Part shown: piece after piece, positions 1 through 13,588 of the stretch
Layout of the letters: every line of letters begins with the position of its first letter
Position numbering within the stretch: position 1 is the stretch's first letter
Assembly: GCF_028609885.1 (NCBI RefSeq)
Contig: NZ_CP063195.1
Location: 310,001 to 374,000, forward strand
DNA: 64,000 nt
Source: Corynebacterium jeikeium
GTDB lineage: Bacteria > Actinomycetota > Actinomycetes > Mycobacteriales > Mycobacteriaceae
Direction: 5' to 3'
The notes under the pieces: model-generated
The model's input: only the letters and a program-made list of their open reading frames with translations
The model's database searches: none
Told to the model about the DNA's origin: nothing
Position numbers and translations under genes: made by a program

Positions 1-211
1 GGAAGGCGAGGAGCTCGTCGAAAAGACCGTGCGCTACCGCACCGTCGGCGACATGAGCTGCACCGGCGCCGTCCTTTCCACCGCCACGACCATCGAGGAC
101 GTGATCGACGAAATCCGCCAATCCACCACCACCGAGCGCGGCGCCACCCGTGCCGACGACAAGCTCAGTGAGTCCTCCATGGAGGATCGCAAGAAGGAAG
201 GTTACTTCTGA
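1..211 (+). CDS. cysD: Sulfate adenylyltransferase subunit 2, C-terminal part
   Basis: Only the last ~70 codons are present; the gene begins before the window, in the frame of position 2. The tail ends in RKKEGYF, the usual ending of CysD, the ATP-sulfurylase subunit that makes adenylylsulfate from ATP and sulfate in assimilatory sulfate reduction. Its TGA stop shares one base with the ATG of cysN (TGATG), so the two subunits are translationally coupled. The following cysN, cysY and cysZ fix the identity. The N-terminal PP-loop domain cannot be checked here. Confidence 0.9.
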   Translation, partial: EGEELVEKTVRYRTVGDMSCTGAVLSTATTIEDVIDEIRQSTTTERGATRADDKLSESSMEDRKKEGYF

Positions 212-1470
212 TGTCCACCAACCTGCCGACCCTCCGCCTGTGCACCGCCGGCTCCGTCGACGACGGCAAGTCCACCTTCGTGGGCCGCTTGCTGCACGAT
301 ACGAAGTCCATCCTGGCCGACCAGTATGAGTCCGTAGAGCGCGTTTCCAACGCCAAGGGCCTGGAGAACCCGGATCTGTCGCTTCTGGTCGATGGTCTGC
401 GTGCCGAGCGCGAACAGGGCATCACCATCGATGTGGCCTACCGTTACTTCGCCACCGACAAGCGCAGCTTCATCCTGGCCGACACCCCGGGGCACGTGCA
501 GTACACGCGCAACACCGTCACGGGCCTGTCCACCTCGGAGCTCGTCATTGTTCTGGTTGACGCCCGCAACGGCGTGATCGAGCAGACCCGTCGCCACCTG
601 ACCGTGGCTGCGATGATGAAGATCTCCCACGTTATCGTGGCCGTGAACAAGATCGACGCGGTCGATTTCAGCGAGCAGGTCTTCAATGATGTGAAGTCCG
701 ACGTGGATGCGCTGGTCTCCGAGCTGGGTCTGGCGCACGTCGACGTCATTCCGACCTCCGCGCTGCTGGGCGATAATGTCGTCGAACGCAGCCAGAACAC
801 CCCCTGGTACACGGGCCCGTCCGTGCTGGAGATCCTGGAGACCACCGAGCCGGCGAAGAACATCGCTGACGTGGAGCGCGGCCTGCGCTTCCCGATCCAG
901 ATCGTCATCCGCGACCACGCCACCGACCACCGTGGCTACGCAGGCCGCATCACCGCGGGCAAGGTGTCCGTCGGCGATAAGGTGCTGGCCGATGGCCGCG
1001 AGGCGATCATCGAGGGCATCGACGGCCCGGCAGGGGAGCAGCAGACCGCCACCCGCGGCGAGTCCGTCTCCCTGCGCCTGGACCGCGACATTGACCTGTC
1101 TCGCGGGGACATCATCGCCGCCTCCGACCTGCCGGAGCCTCAGCAGTCCTTCACTGCAACGGTCTTCCACCTGTCCGAGACCCCGGTGCGCCTGCGCAGC
1201 AATGTGCTGGTGCGTTACGGCACCGCGCTGGTGCGCGGCCGCGTGGATGAGGTCATCCGTCGCGTGGACATCTCCGGCCGCAACCGCAGCGAGGAGGAGA
1301 TCGCCCACGGTAGCGCCGACGAGCTGGCCCTCAACGACATCGCGGAGGTGCGCGTGACGGTGGCCGAGCCGCTGCCCGTCGAAACCTACCGCCGCGGCGG
1401 TCGCGTGGGTTCCCTGCTGCTGATCAACCCCGGTAGTGGCGACACCCTGACCGCAGGTCTGGTGAACTAA
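211..1470 (+). CDS. cysN: Sulfate adenylyltransferase subunit 1 (GTPase subunit)
   Basis: CysN is the regulatory GTPase that drives adenylylsulfate synthesis by CysD. The 419-residue protein has translation-factor GTPase motifs: P-loop GSVDDGKS at residues 14-21, DTPGH at 91-95 and NKID at 146-149, followed by EF-Tu-like beta-barrel domains. The length fits a CysN without a fused CysC (APS kinase) domain, which suggests reduction through APS rather than PAPS (inference). The ATG overlaps the cysD stop by one base. Confidence 0.96.
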   Translation: MSTNLPTLRLCTAGSVDDGKSTFVGRLLHDTKSILADQYESVERVSNAKGLENPDLSLLVDGLRAEREQGITIDVAYRYFATDKRSFILADTPGHVQYTRNTVTGLSTSELVIVLVDARNGVIEQTRRHLTVAAMMKISHVIVAVNKIDAVDFSEQVFNDVKSDVDALVSELGLAHVDVIPTSALLGDNVVERSQNTPWYTGPSVLEILETTEPAKNIADVERGLRFPIQIVIRDHATDHRGYAGRITAGKVSVGDKVLADGREAIIEGIDGPAGEQQTATRGESVSLRLDRDIDLSRGDIIAASDLPEPQQSFTATVFHLSETPVRLRSNVLVRYGTALVRGRVDEVIRRVDISGRNRSEEEIAHGSADELALNDIAEVRVTVAEPLPVETYRRGGRVGSLLLINPGSGDTLTAGLVN

Positions 1471-1471
1471 C

Positions 1472-2200
1472 ATGACTCGGCCGGCACCCATCATCTGCTT
1501 GGCGCATGGATCCCGCCACCCGCAGGCGGACCAGGCGGTCTTCGAGATCGCCGAGCGCATTTCCGAAAGCACTGGGCTGCCGGCCTTCGCCGCCTTCCTG
1601 GACTTCCACCCCGCCACCCTCACGACGGTCGCCCACCGCGTTGTCGCGGCCGGCTACTCGGAGGCGGTAGTGGTTCCTTTGCTGTTCACGCAGGCTTTCC
1701 ACGCTCGCTTCGACGTTCCTGCCGCAATTGCTGAGGCCGTTGACTCTATTGACGCCACCTCGTCCGCCCGCCTGACCCTCCACCTCACTGATGGCTTGGG
1801 AACCGGTGCGGACATGGAGGAGCTGGTTGCCGACTTCACGGCCCAGTACCTCGCTGGCAGTAGTGCTGACAGCACTGACAAGCTCGCGCTGTACTCCGTG
1901 GGCTCCAGCCAGCCGGGTGCGAACGAGGCCGTCGCCGAGTTCGCCGGCCGCGTCGGCGCCCGCCTGAACATGCGCAGCACCCGCGCCTTCGTCGCCACCG
2001 GTAACAACCCGGGCTGCGACACGGAGGCGCTGCTGAAATTCGCAGATGAACGCACCGTCACCGTCCCGCTGTTCGTCAGCCCCGGCCTGCTATGGGACAA
2101 GGCCAAGATCCGAATGCCAAATGGCTGGAAGTGTACGCGCCACCTCGGTGACGCCGTAGCCCCAGTCGTCATCAACCGCGCCTGTCGCGCCCTGCAATAA
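1472..2200 (+). CDS. cysY: Sirohydrochlorin ferrochelatase-like protein (CbiX family)
   Basis: The 242-residue protein begins with the CbiX/SirB signature LAHGSRHP (residues 10-17) and shows two related halves, as in long CbiX-type chelatases. It lies one base after the cysN stop and before the cysZ permease, the order of the C. glutamicum cysIXHDNYZ cluster, where CysY is proposed to insert iron into sirohydrochlorin for the siroheme of sulfite reductase. The role rests on family and gene order; metal specificity cannot be read from the sequence. Confidence 0.88.
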   Translation: MTRPAPIICLAHGSRHPQADQAVFEIAERISESTGLPAFAAFLDFHPATLTTVAHRVVAAGYSEAVVVPLLFTQAFHARFDVPAAIAEAVDSIDATSSARLTLHLTDGLGTGADMEELVADFTAQYLAGSSADSTDKLALYSVGSSQPGANEAVAEFAGRVGARLNMRSTRAFVATGNNPGCDTEALLKFADERTVTVPLFVSPGLLWDKAKIRMPNGWKCTRHLGDAVAPVVINRACRALQ

Positions 2201-2269
2201 GCGCACTAGTCGCTCTAGCCCTTCTACCACTCACAGATAGCCCTCATAGACAGCAAGGACTAACCCCTC

Positions 2270-3283
2270 ATGAAGATCTTGATTTTTGCCCTCGTTGGCG
2301 TGGCCGCCCAGTTGGTCGACGGCGCACTGGGCATGGCATTCGGCATCACCGCAACCACCCTGTTGATTTTCTCCGGCCTGGGCCCCGCCCACGCCTCCGC
2401 CGCTATTCACTTGGCAGAAGTCGGTACCACGTTGTTCTCCGGCCTGTCTCACTGGCGACTGAAGAATGTCCACTGGCCGACCGTACTGGCTCTCGGCGTA
2501 CCGGGCGCGATCGGCGCATTCATGGGCGCCTACGTGCTCAGCAACCTTTCGACCAAGGCAGCCGAGCCGGTTGTGTCCACCCTCCTGGTGCTGCTCGGCT
2601 CCTACGTCCTAGTACGCAGTGTGGCCGTGCCGTGGAAAAAGAACGAAGATACCCAGCCGGTATCCACCACCCGCCGCTCCCGCTTCGGCCTGGCAGGGCT
2701 GGGCTTGGCCGGTGGTTTCCTGGATGCCTCCGGTGGCGGTGGCTGGGGGCCGGTTACAACCTCCACCCTCATGAGTGTGGGCAAGGCCGAGCCGCGTCGC
2801 ATCATCGGCACGGTGAACACTGCCGAGTTCCTGGTCGCAATCTCCGCCACCGCTGGCTTCGTTACCGGCATGGGGTCGGAACTGGCGGACAACTGGCAGC
2901 CAGTCGTCGGCCTGCTGGTCGGCGGCGCCATCGCCGCACCGATCGCCGCGTGGATCGTAACTATTATGAAGCCAGAAGTGCTTGGTGGAGTTGTCGGCGG
3001 CTTGCTGATGCTGCTGAACTCCAGCCGCCTGGTGAACTACTTCGGCTTCCTCGGCGTGGTCGCCGTCATCCTGATCGGCCTGGCCGTGATCGTCGCCCTC
3101 GTCGTCGTGCGCAAGCGCTCCCTGCTGGAACGCTCCCTGACCGGGGACGATGCACCGGAAGACTCCCAACAGGCCACCGCGGAAAGCGATGTGGAGGCCA
3201 CCTCGGGCCGGACAAGTGGGCGTCACTACGAAGGAGAGGGAACGAAGGTACAACAGCGCGAGAAAGAACGCGCCAGGGGGTAG
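2270..3283 (+). CDS. cysZ: TauE/SafE-family membrane permease, putative sulfate transporter
   Basis: A 337-residue membrane protein with about eight hydrophobic helices. Two similar segments, GALGMAFGI near residue 20 and GGFLDASGGGGWGP near residue 150, are typical of the duplicated TSUP (TauE/SafE) fold. The last ~50 residues are charged and probably cytoplasmic. As last gene of the cys cluster it matches C. glutamicum CysZ, the presumed sulfate importer. A weak AAGGA ribosome site precedes the ATG. Direction and substrate of transport are inferred from context, since the family also exports sulfite and organosulfonates. Confidence 0.86.
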   Translation: MKILIFALVGVAAQLVDGALGMAFGITATTLLIFSGLGPAHASAAIHLAEVGTTLFSGLSHWRLKNVHWPTVLALGVPGAIGAFMGAYVLSNLSTKAAEPVVSTLLVLLGSYVLVRSVAVPWKKNEDTQPVSTTRRSRFGLAGLGLAGGFLDASGGGGWGPVTTSTLMSVGKAEPRRIIGTVNTAEFLVAISATAGFVTGMGSELADNWQPVVGLLVGGAIAAPIAAWIVTIMKPEVLGGVVGGLLMLLNSSRLVNYFGFLGVVAVILIGLAVIVALVVVRKRSLLERSLTGDDAPEDSQQATAESDVEATSGRTSGRHYEGEGTKVQQREKERARG

Positions 3284-3333
3284 GACGAGGGCGAATCTTC
3301 CGTGTAGACCTCGCCACCTAGGGGCTGCCAAGG

Positions 3334-3362
3334 CACAATGGAAGTGAACTGAAACTCCATTG
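3334..3362 (+). promoter_or_regulatory. Candidate pta promoter and small inverted repeat
   Basis: A CACAAT hexamer at 3334-3339 resembles a corynebacterial -10 box. It overlaps an inverted repeat, AATGGA (3338-3343) against TCCATT near 3357-3362, placed just before the GTG of pta. It could be an operator or a leader hairpin; no regulator can be named from sequence alone. Confidence 0.35.
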
Positions 3363-3379
3363 AGGAAGGTATGTGATCT

Positions 3380-4891
3380 GTGTCTATCGCGTCGTCTACT
3401 GCGTCCCGAGGAACTGGCACGAACGCCGTCATCTCACCGATAGCGAGCGCAGCCGCGCGCCGCTCTGACATCTTGGAGGCGCTGGGGGAGGCAGAGGCAG
3501 TCGACATCTTCGACACCATCCGCCCTTCCGCACCCGACTTTGCCGCTGCCCTCGACGCGGCCTACGGCGCTCAAGCCAGTGCCAGTGCCAGTGCAGGAGC
3601 TGGCGCCGTGCTGCTCGGCACCGGCGAGATCAACTTCGACTCGCGCCTCGCCGCCGCCGCGGGTGCCTCCCACTACCTGCTCGCGGGCAGCCCGGCGGAT
3701 GCCACGGCGCTGCAATTGGCCTCCGGGCAGCTCGTCCGCTCCGGCCGTAAGCCTGCCGGTATCTCTTTTATTGACGCCAACGCCTCCGCAGGTGCCGCCG
3801 CAGCGAACGCCGTCGAGGCGGAGGGGCAGGCGATTCGCCACATCGCGCTGGAAGGCATTGCGGAAGCAGCTGCCGGCACCAATGGGGAGAGCGCTGCTAA
3901 GGAGCCGGTGATTGGTCCGGAGCTTTTCGAGCGCAACCTGCTTATAAAGGCCCGCGAGAAGGATGCACACATCGTGCTGCCGGAAGGTGACGACGACCGC
4001 ATCCTCACCGCTGCTGACCAGCTGCTGCGCGCCAAGGTATGTCGGCTGACCATTCTGGGTAACCCGGACGAGATTGCCGGCCGTGCCAAGGAGCTGGGGT
4101 TGGACCTGTCCGGCGCCACGCTGACCGACCCGAGCGAAGACAACCAGTTGGAGGAGTTTGCCACCGAGTTCGCCGAGCTGCGCAAGCACAAGGGGATCAC
4201 GCTGGAGCAGGCGCGGGAGACGATGCAAGACATCAGCTACTACGCCACGATGATGGTCCACAAGGGCATCGCCGACGGCATGGTTTCTGGCGCGGCCCAC
4301 ACGACCGCACACACCATTAAGCCCTCGTTCCAGATCATCAAGACCGCACCGGGAGCGTCGGTGGTCAGCTCCATCTTCCTGATGGTCATGGATGGTGTGC
4401 TGTGGGCATTTGGCGACTGTGCCGTGAACCCGAACCCTACTTCCGACCAGCTGGCAGAGATCGCCGCCGTGTCCGCCAAAACCGCCGCGCAGTTCGGCAT
4501 TGAGCCAAAGGTAGCGATGCTGAGCTACTCCACCGGAACCTCCGGTGCAGGCGAGGACGTGGAGGCAGTCGCCGCCGCCGTGAAGAAGGCTCAGGAGGAC
4601 AACCCGGATCTGCCGCTGGATGGTCCGCTGCAGTTCGATGCCGCAGTGGTGGAATCCGTCGGCCAGAAGAAGCTGCCGGGCTCTGACGTGGCCGGGCAGG
4701 CAACCGTGTTCGTGTTCCCGGACCTGAACTGCGGAAACATTACCTACAAGGCGGTTCAGCGCACCGCCGACGCATTGGCTGTGGGGCCGATCCTGCAGGG
4801 GCTGAACAAGCCGGTGAATGACCTCTCGCGTGGCGCGACCGTGCCAGACATTGTAAACACCGTGGCGATTACGGCAATCCAGGCCAACTAG
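3380..4891 (+). CDS. pta: Phosphate acetyltransferase
   Basis: Pta interconverts acetyl-CoA and acetyl-phosphate. The C-terminal ~330 residues form the PTA_PTB catalytic domain, with [11 protein letters not shown] near residue 196, [18 protein letters not shown] near 291 and [13 protein letters not shown] near 379. The N-terminal ~180 residues are a shorter, divergent regulatory part with an Ala/Ser-rich stretch ([12 protein letters not shown]), encoded by a small GCCAGT-type DNA repeat. At 503 residues it lies between minimal Pta (~330) and E. coli Pta (714). The GTG start is chosen because the purine-rich AGGAAGG precedes it. It forms an operon with ackA. Confidence 0.95.
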   Translation: MSIASSTASRGTGTNAVISPIASAAARRSDILEALGEAEAVDIFDTIRPSAPDFAAALDAAYGAQASASASAGAGAVLLGTGEINFDSRLAAAAGASHYLLAGSPADATALQLASGQLVRSGRKPAGISFIDANASAGAAAANAVEAEGQAIRHIALEGIAEAAAGTNGESAAKEPVIGPELFERNLLIKAREKDAHIVLPEGDDDRILTAADQLLRAKVCRLTILGNPDEIAGRAKELGLDLSGATLTDPSEDNQLEEFATEFAELRKHKGITLEQARETMQDISYYATMMVHKGIADGMVSGAAHTTAHTIKPSFQIIKTAPGASVVSSIFLMVMDGVLWAFGDCAVNPNPTSDQLAEIAAVSAKTAAQFGIEPKVAMLSYSTGTSGAGEDVEAVAAAVKKAQEDNPDLPLDGPLQFDAAVVESVGQKKLPGSDVAGQATVFVFPDLNCGNITYKAVQRTADALAVGPILQGLNKPVNDLSRGATVPDIVNTVAITAIQAN

Positions 4892-4986
4892 CCGGAACGT
4901 CGGCGATCGAGGCGCGAACCACCCCGCCCCCGCTGGCCGAGCGGCAAAGGTGCCAACAGAAGAAGAGAAAAGAAGAGAGAAGAATC

Positions 4987-6198
4987 GTGACCAAGTACGT
5001 ACTCGTCCTTAATTCGGGCTCTAGCTCCATCAAATTCCAAGTCCTCGACCCGGAGGCAAACGCGACGGCGGACCCGTTTGTCTCCGGCATCGTCGAGAAG
5101 ATCGGCGAGAAGAAGGGGCACATCCAGATTCAGACTGAAACGTCGAAGATGGAAGACAATCGCCCTATCCTCAGTCACTCTGTTGGCCTAGAACGCGCCT
5201 TCGGCATGATGACGCTACTGGGCGTCGGTCCCCAAGACCTAGACCTGGTAGCAGCAGGGCACCGCGTGGTCCACGGTGGCGCGACGTTCACAGAGCCCGT
5301 GCTGATCGACGACGAGGTGATTGAGCAGCTCAAGGAGCTCATCCCGCTGGCGCCGCTGCACAACCCCGCCAACATCGACGGCATCGAGAACGCCCGCGCG
5401 CTGCTGGAACACGTTCCGCACGTGGCCGTGTTCGATACCGCGTTCTTCTCCACGCTGCCGGAACACGCTGCGAACTACGCCATCAAGAAGGACATCGCTG
5501 ACGAGTACAACATCCGCCGCTACGGCTTCCACGGCACCAGCCACGAGTACGTCTCTTCCAAGGTGCCGGACCTACTGGGCAAGCCCGCCGAGGAAATCAA
5601 CCAGATTACCCTGCACCTGGGCAACGGTGCCTCGGCCGCCGCGATTCGTGGCGGGGAGGCTGTAGATACGACGATGGGATTGACGCCACTAGCCGGTCTG
5701 GTGATGGGCACCCGTTCCGGCGACATTGATCCGGGCATTATTTTCCACCTGGCGCGCTCCGGCGGGATGACGGTGGATCAGGCGGATAAGCTGTTGAACC
5801 GCGAGTCCGGTCTGAAGGGTATGGCTGGCGTGAACGATTTCCGCGAGCTGAAAACCTTGATCGAGGACGGCGATGAAAATGCTCAGCTGGCCTACGACGT
5901 GTACATCCACGCGCTGCGTCGCTTCATTGGGTCTTACATGCTGATCCTCGGTGGCGTGGACGCGATTGTATTCACCGCAGGCGTGGGCGAGAATGCGGTG
6001 CAGGTGCGCCGCGATGCAATGGCTGACCTGCAGAACTTTGGCATTGAGATCGACGAGGCCCGGAATGAGAACTCTGAGGGTATTGTCGGCGCGCGAGAAA
6101 TCTCGACCGACGATTCCAAGGTGAAGGTTTACGTGGTTCCGACGAATGAGGAGCTGGCGATCGCGCGCCAGGCGACTGCGCTGGCCGAGCAGCAGTAG
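4987..6198 (+). CDS. ackA: Acetate kinase
   Basis: AckA transfers phosphate between acetyl-phosphate and ADP, completing the reversible acetate pathway with Pta. The 403-residue protein has the ASKHA signatures [13 protein letters not shown] (residues 7-19), [12 protein letters not shown] (~178) and [10 protein letters not shown] (~211). The GTG start follows a strongly purine-rich ribosome site (AAGAGAGAAGAAT). The gap to pta is 95 bases with no terminator, so the two are probably cotranscribed. Confidence 0.97.
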   Translation: MTKYVLVLNSGSSSIKFQVLDPEANATADPFVSGIVEKIGEKKGHIQIQTETSKMEDNRPILSHSVGLERAFGMMTLLGVGPQDLDLVAAGHRVVHGGATFTEPVLIDDEVIEQLKELIPLAPLHNPANIDGIENARALLEHVPHVAVFDTAFFSTLPEHAANYAIKKDIADEYNIRRYGFHGTSHEYVSSKVPDLLGKPAEEINQITLHLGNGASAAAIRGGEAVDTTMGLTPLAGLVMGTRSGDIDPGIIFHLARSGGMTVDQADKLLNRESGLKGMAGVNDFRELKTLIEDGDENAQLAYDVYIHALRRFIGSYMLILGGVDAIVFTAGVGENAVQVRRDAMADLQNFGIEIDEARNENSEGIVGAREISTDDSKVKVYVVPTNEELAIARQATALAEQQ

Positions 6199-6262
6199 GG
6201 GGGGCTGCCTGGGCTAACCTTGGCCTGCTGGGGCGCTGGGATTTGGGTGTCCGCTGGGGCTG

Positions 6263-6388
6263 AAATGTCGTTAGAACGGGAATACGTTAATGCAGATAAT
6301 TTGCATTAATGTAAAAGTGCAGGTCAGGAGCTTGCGATTTGTGGAGACTGTATTTGCGGCTTCATGGATTCCCGCTCTAACGACATTT
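6263..6388. repeat. 126-bp element with 21-bp terminal inverted repeats
   Basis: The left arm at 6263-6283 (AAATGTCGTTAGAACGGGAA, then T) matches the reverse complement of the right arm at 6368-6388 at 20 of 21 bases. Inside, TTAATGCA (6287-6294) and TGCATTAA (6302-6309) form a second palindrome. No coding sequence or clear target-site duplication is seen. It lies in the 293-base convergent gap between ackA and pknG, so it may be a small non-autonomous mobile element (MITE) or a structured bidirectional RNA end. Confidence 0.65.
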
Positions 6389-6429
6389 GCCGTTCAGGGG
6401 AGGGGCAAGTGCGGGGCGTGGCGTGGGAC

Positions 6430-10097
<3,668 letters not shown>

Positions 10098-10098
<1 letters not shown>

Positions 10099-11552
10099 TA
10101 GAGGAACTCCTGCAGTCGGGGCCTAGTGCCGAAGAACACGCACAGTGCGGATAGAACCGTCAGAGCTAGCACGAGGTTGGTCACGTGCCCCGCGGCTGTG
10201 CGGCCTTCCACCAGGATGTCGCGCAGTTCGGCGCGGGTGCTGCTAATGAGCTCCTGCATTTCGTTGTCCACGACTGTGAAATCGGACGTATCCTCACCGG
10301 TGGTGAGCGGGTCATCCTTGCCGTCTCTGCCGTCACTGTCGGTCTTGTCTTTGCCGTCCTTGTTTTCTTCGGGGACCTTCGTATCCAAAGCCGCAGCCAG
10401 TGCCTCGGTGTAACGGCCATTCTTCAGCTCGGAAACCATCTTCGCGTGCGATTCATCCCACGAGCGCAGTGCTTCCCGGGCGGTATCGATGCGCTCGGGA
10501 TGGCTCACTTGGTTGCGCAGACCTTCTAGCTTGCTGTCGATGTCGGCCATGGAATCCGAGAACTCCTGCTGGCGGTCTTCGCCATAGTCGCGCTGAATCA
10601 GGCCCAGTGCTTCCTGGGTGCGCGACTGCTGCACAGAGATACGCACTGCCGTGAGCTGCTCGAGCGGTCGCACGGTCCCCTGAACGTTTTGGTTGCCCGC
10701 GTGCCATGTCAGGGCAGCGCTTAGTGACGCCCATACGAGGGCGAACAGCATAAGCCCAGTAGCCCCCACATATCCCAGGTTGAGGCGCCTATTGGTTAAT
10801 GCCGCGAGCCAGAATTGGGCGATCACCAGCATGATGATTGCCGCCACGATGCCGGAGAGCGGGAACCATAGGGGAGAGGAGAGCTTCGCTTGCTGAGTGG
10901 AGACCTCCTCCGAGGTGCGAGAGTAGAGCTCCTGGGCAGCTGGCAGCATGGTGTCCTGCATCAGCGTGGACGCCTGAGCCAGGTAGGAGGCGCCGACGGG
11001 GTTGCGCAGACGGTCGTGCGTCTGCGCGTTGGACATCAGCTTCAGATAGTCCGGCATGGAGTTCTGGATCTGCAGCACCAGTTCCATTTCCCGGGACTCG
11101 ATGTCATCGATGCCGCTGGTGGCGCGGATGATGGCCATCGAGGCGCTGGACATTGCCGCGTCGTAGTCCCGAGTGGCGGCGTTGGTGGTGGACTTGCGCA
11201 GGAAACTGGTGGTGGCCACCGAGTCGGCCACCGAAAGGGAATTGAAGAGTTCCTGGGCTGCATCCGATAACGGCTCGGTCCGGCTGACCAACGTGTTTAG
11301 TTGCGCCTGGCGGTTCTGCGAGCTGTAGACCATTGCCCCACCCGCAGCGAGGATGGCCAAGACCAGGATCGTTGAGACGATGGTGAGCAGACCGGGGGAG
11401 GTGGAGGCGAACTTGAAGAAACGGCGCGGTGCCTCGAGCGCCGGGTTCATTACCCCTTTGAACGAGATCCCCTTGAACGAGCTGCCACGACCGGTGGGGT
11501 GCTCTTCGCTGTCCATCCACCGGTCTGCCTCAAACGCAGTCACTGGGGGCAT
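10098..11552 (-). CDS. glnX: Membrane signalling protein GlnX
   Basis: About 484 residues, with transmembrane helices near the N-terminus (LLTIVSTILVLAILAAGG), two in the middle, and one at the very C-terminus. The extracytoplasmic parts are helical, like sensor modules of chemoreceptors, and an acidic Asp/Lys-rich stretch lies near the end. It is the presumed transmembrane link between GlnH and PknG. I chose the ATG at 11552 because a TATACT box ends eight bases before it (leaderless start). ATG codons at 11594, 11558 and 11516 are alternatives; 11594 lies upstream of that box. Confidence 0.85.
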
Positions 11553-11560
11553 AGCCATAA

Positions 11561-11566
11561 AGTATA
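11561..11566 (-). promoter_or_regulatory. Candidate -10 box of glnX-glnH-pknG
   Basis: TATACT on the minus strand, eight bases before the ATG at 11552, the spacing of corynebacterial leaderless promoters. If used, transcription starts at or next to the start codon and the farther upstream ATG codons cannot be translated. Confidence 0.5.
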
Positions 11567-11634
11567 TACAGCCTAAGGAAACGTGTGCCCACAAAGTCTG
11601 CTTAAACTCCCCTTATTGTGGCAAACTAGAACGC

Positions 11635-12690
11635 ATGATTACGGTCAGTTCCCTAACCAAAGCCTATAAAGGCAACACGGTAGTCAACGATTTGAATTTT
11701 GAGGTCACTCCCGGAATCGTCACCGGGTTCCTAGGCCCCAACGGTGCCGGCAAGTCCACCACGATGCGAATGATCGTGGGGCTGGATGAGCCGACCAAGG
11801 GAACTGCCCGTATCGATGGCAAGGCGTATTCCGAGTACCAGCGCCCGCTGGAGAAGGTCGGCACGCTGCTGGACGCCAAGTGGGTTCACCCCAACCGCAG
11901 CGCCGCAGCGCACCTGCGGTGGGTCGCTGCTGCCAATGGCTTTTCCAAGAAGCGCGTTGATGAAGTCCTGGGCATCGTGGGCCTGAGCGATGTAGCGGGC
12001 CGCAAGGCCGGCAAGTTCTCTCTGGGTATGGGCCAGCGCCTAGGCCTGGCCTGTGCACTGCTGGGCGACCCGGAGGTGCTGATCCTAGACGAGCCTGTAA
12101 ACGGCCTGGACCCAGAGGGTATCCGCTGGGTGCGCGATTTCGTCCGCGCCCTGGCGCGGGAGGGGCGCACCGTGCTGATTAGCTCCCACCTGCTCAGTGA
12201 GATGGCACAGACCGCCGACCACCTGATCGTCATCGGTAAGGGGCGCCTGGTGGCAAACCAGAGCACCCACGAGTTCATCAAGTCCACTTCCGAGGTATCC
12301 ACCGTCGTGCGTACCGACCACATCGCGGAGATGAAGGCCGCGCTGACGGAGGAGTCGGTGGCGTTCCAGGAGGGTAAGGATCTGGATGGTCGCCCGACAC
12401 TCACCATCCCGCAGCAGGAAAGCGACTGGATTGGTGCCCTGGCCTACAGCTACGGCCTGCGCCTGCGCGAGCTGTCGGAGAAGCGTCCGAGCCTGGAGGA
12501 TGCATACCTGCGTATGACGCAGGAGCACGTGGAGTACCACGCCAGCGTGGAGCCCGAGAAAACCGAGGCAAGCAAAACTGAGCCTGCAGGTGGGCGTCAT
12601 AAAGAAAAAAGCGCACCAGAAAGCAGCGCTAAGGAAAACAGCGAGGCAACCGGCAACGCCGTGCGCGTGCAGAAGGAAGGGGACAAGTAA
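11635..12690 (+). CDS. ABC transporter ATP-binding protein (ABC-2 exporter type)
   Basis: A 351-residue ATPase. Walker A is GPNGAGKST (residues 32-40), the signature is the relaxed SLGMGQRLGLA (~131), and Walker B plus catalytic Glu is VLILDEPVNGLDP (~148). The C-terminal ~60 residues are charged and low in complexity. The fold resembles BcrA/DrrA-type exporters of antibiotics or lipids. The ATG at 11635 is chosen since Walker A then lies at the usual distance; longer upstream reading would cross the glnX promoter. The stop overlaps the next start (TAATG). Substrate unknown. Confidence 0.9.
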   Translation: MITVSSLTKAYKGNTVVNDLNFEVTPGIVTGFLGPNGAGKSTTMRMIVGLDEPTKGTARIDGKAYSEYQRPLEKVGTLLDAKWVHPNRSAAAHLRWVAAANGFSKKRVDEVLGIVGLSDVAGRKAGKFSLGMGQRLGLACALLGDPEVLILDEPVNGLDPEGIRWVRDFVRALAREGRTVLISSHLLSEMAQTADHLIVIGKGRLVANQSTHEFIKSTSEVSTVVRTDHIAEMKAALTEESVAFQEGKDLDGRPTLTIPQQESDWIGALAYSYGLRLRELSEKRPSLEDAYLRMTQEHVEYHASVEPEKTEASKTEPAGGRHKEKSAPESSAKENSEATGNAVRVQKEGDK

Positions 12691-13502
12691 TGGTGAACCT
12701 GATCAAATCGGAGCTTATTAAGATCCGCAGCACCAAAGCCCTGTGGTGGACCTCCGGGCTGATTCTGTTCTTCTCGCTCGGCTTCGCGCTGCTAAACGGC
12801 GCCATGACCGGCTCGCTGCTGACCAGTGATGAAGCGAAGAAGGACCCAGAGCTTTACATGTCCGTCGCGGCGGGCATCGGTTCCGACATGGGACTTAGCG
12901 GCTTCCTTTCCTTCGGCATGATGATCGTGATGATCCAGGCCGTGATGCTGGTGACCACCGAATACGGCGCGAACACCAGCAAGACCACTCTTCTGGCGAC
13001 CCCGACGCGCTGGCAAGTTCCTATCGCAAAGTTTCTGGTCTACGGCGTGATCGCCTCGATCCTCGCATTGATCTCCAACGTTCTAGGAACGATTCTCGCC
13101 AGCTGGTCGCTCGGCTGGAAGCTGGAGGAGGAAGAGCTGCTGGGCAAGGTGGGCCTCGGCGCCGATGGTCTGTGGGAGCAGATCGGGCGCATCGAGCTTT
13201 ACCTGCTGCTAACCATCGCCGCTGCCATCGGCGTGGGCTACTTGGTGCGCAACACCGCCGGTGGCATCGCAATCATGCTGCTGTGGAACCTGGTGATCGA
13301 GGGCACGCTGGTGCAGCTGGTACCGAAGATTCGCGACTGGCTGCCACCGTACATGCCGTTCACCAACGCTGACGCCTACACCGGCATGCGGGATCTCGAC
13401 GGGGCGCCGTGGGGTCAGACCGGCTCAATCTTGTACTTCGCCGCCTGGTGTGTGGTGCTCTTCGTTGTTGGCCTAGTGACGCTGAAGAAGCGGGACGCCT
13501 AA
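12690..13502 (+). CDS. ABC transporter permease (ABC-2 type)
   Basis: A 270-residue membrane protein with about six helices: one near residues 18-38, a pair around residues 70-140, and others near 165-190, 200-220 and 245-265. This is the pattern of ABC-2 permeases related to BcrB. It is translationally coupled to the ATPase and followed by a strong terminator, so the exporter is a two-gene operon. No substrate-defining feature is seen. A MarR gene lies convergently downstream. Confidence 0.88.
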   Translation: MVNLIKSELIKIRSTKALWWTSGLILFFSLGFALLNGAMTGSLLTSDEAKKDPELYMSVAAGIGSDMGLSGFLSFGMMIVMIQAVMLVTTEYGANTSKTTLLATPTRWQVPIAKFLVYGVIASILALISNVLGTILASWSLGWKLEEEELLGKVGLGADGLWEQIGRIELYLLLTIAAAIGVGYLVRNTAGGIAIMLLWNLVIEGTLVQLVPKIRDWLPPYMPFTNADAYTGMRDLDGAPWGQTGSILYFAAWCVVLFVVGLVTLKKRDA

Positions 13503-13529
13503 CGCGCTTTTTCTTAGTGACGCCCCTTC

Positions 13530-13570
13530 GCCCCACCGGCTCTGAGATGCCAGGTGGGGCCTTTATTTTT
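13530..13570 (+). terminator. Intrinsic terminator after the ABC operon
   Basis: GCCCCACC (13530-13537) pairs with GGTGGGGC (13553-13560), followed by CTTTATTTTT. Eight-base GC-rich stem with a T-rich tail, 28 bases after the permease stop. Confidence 0.88.
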
Positions 13571-13588
13571 GCGGGGACTTTTGGGGTG

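Noticed and set aside
202..1623. A 473-codon open frame on the minus strand opposite cysN and cysY
   Set aside because: It mirrors the codon pattern of well-supported genes on the other strand, shows no known motif, and such antisense frames are common in GC-rich DNA.
11353..11634. N-terminal extension of the ABC ATPase upstream of 11635
   Set aside because: It would overlap the glnX start and promoter, adds ~94 residues with no homology to ABC proteins, and places Walker A too far from the N-terminus.
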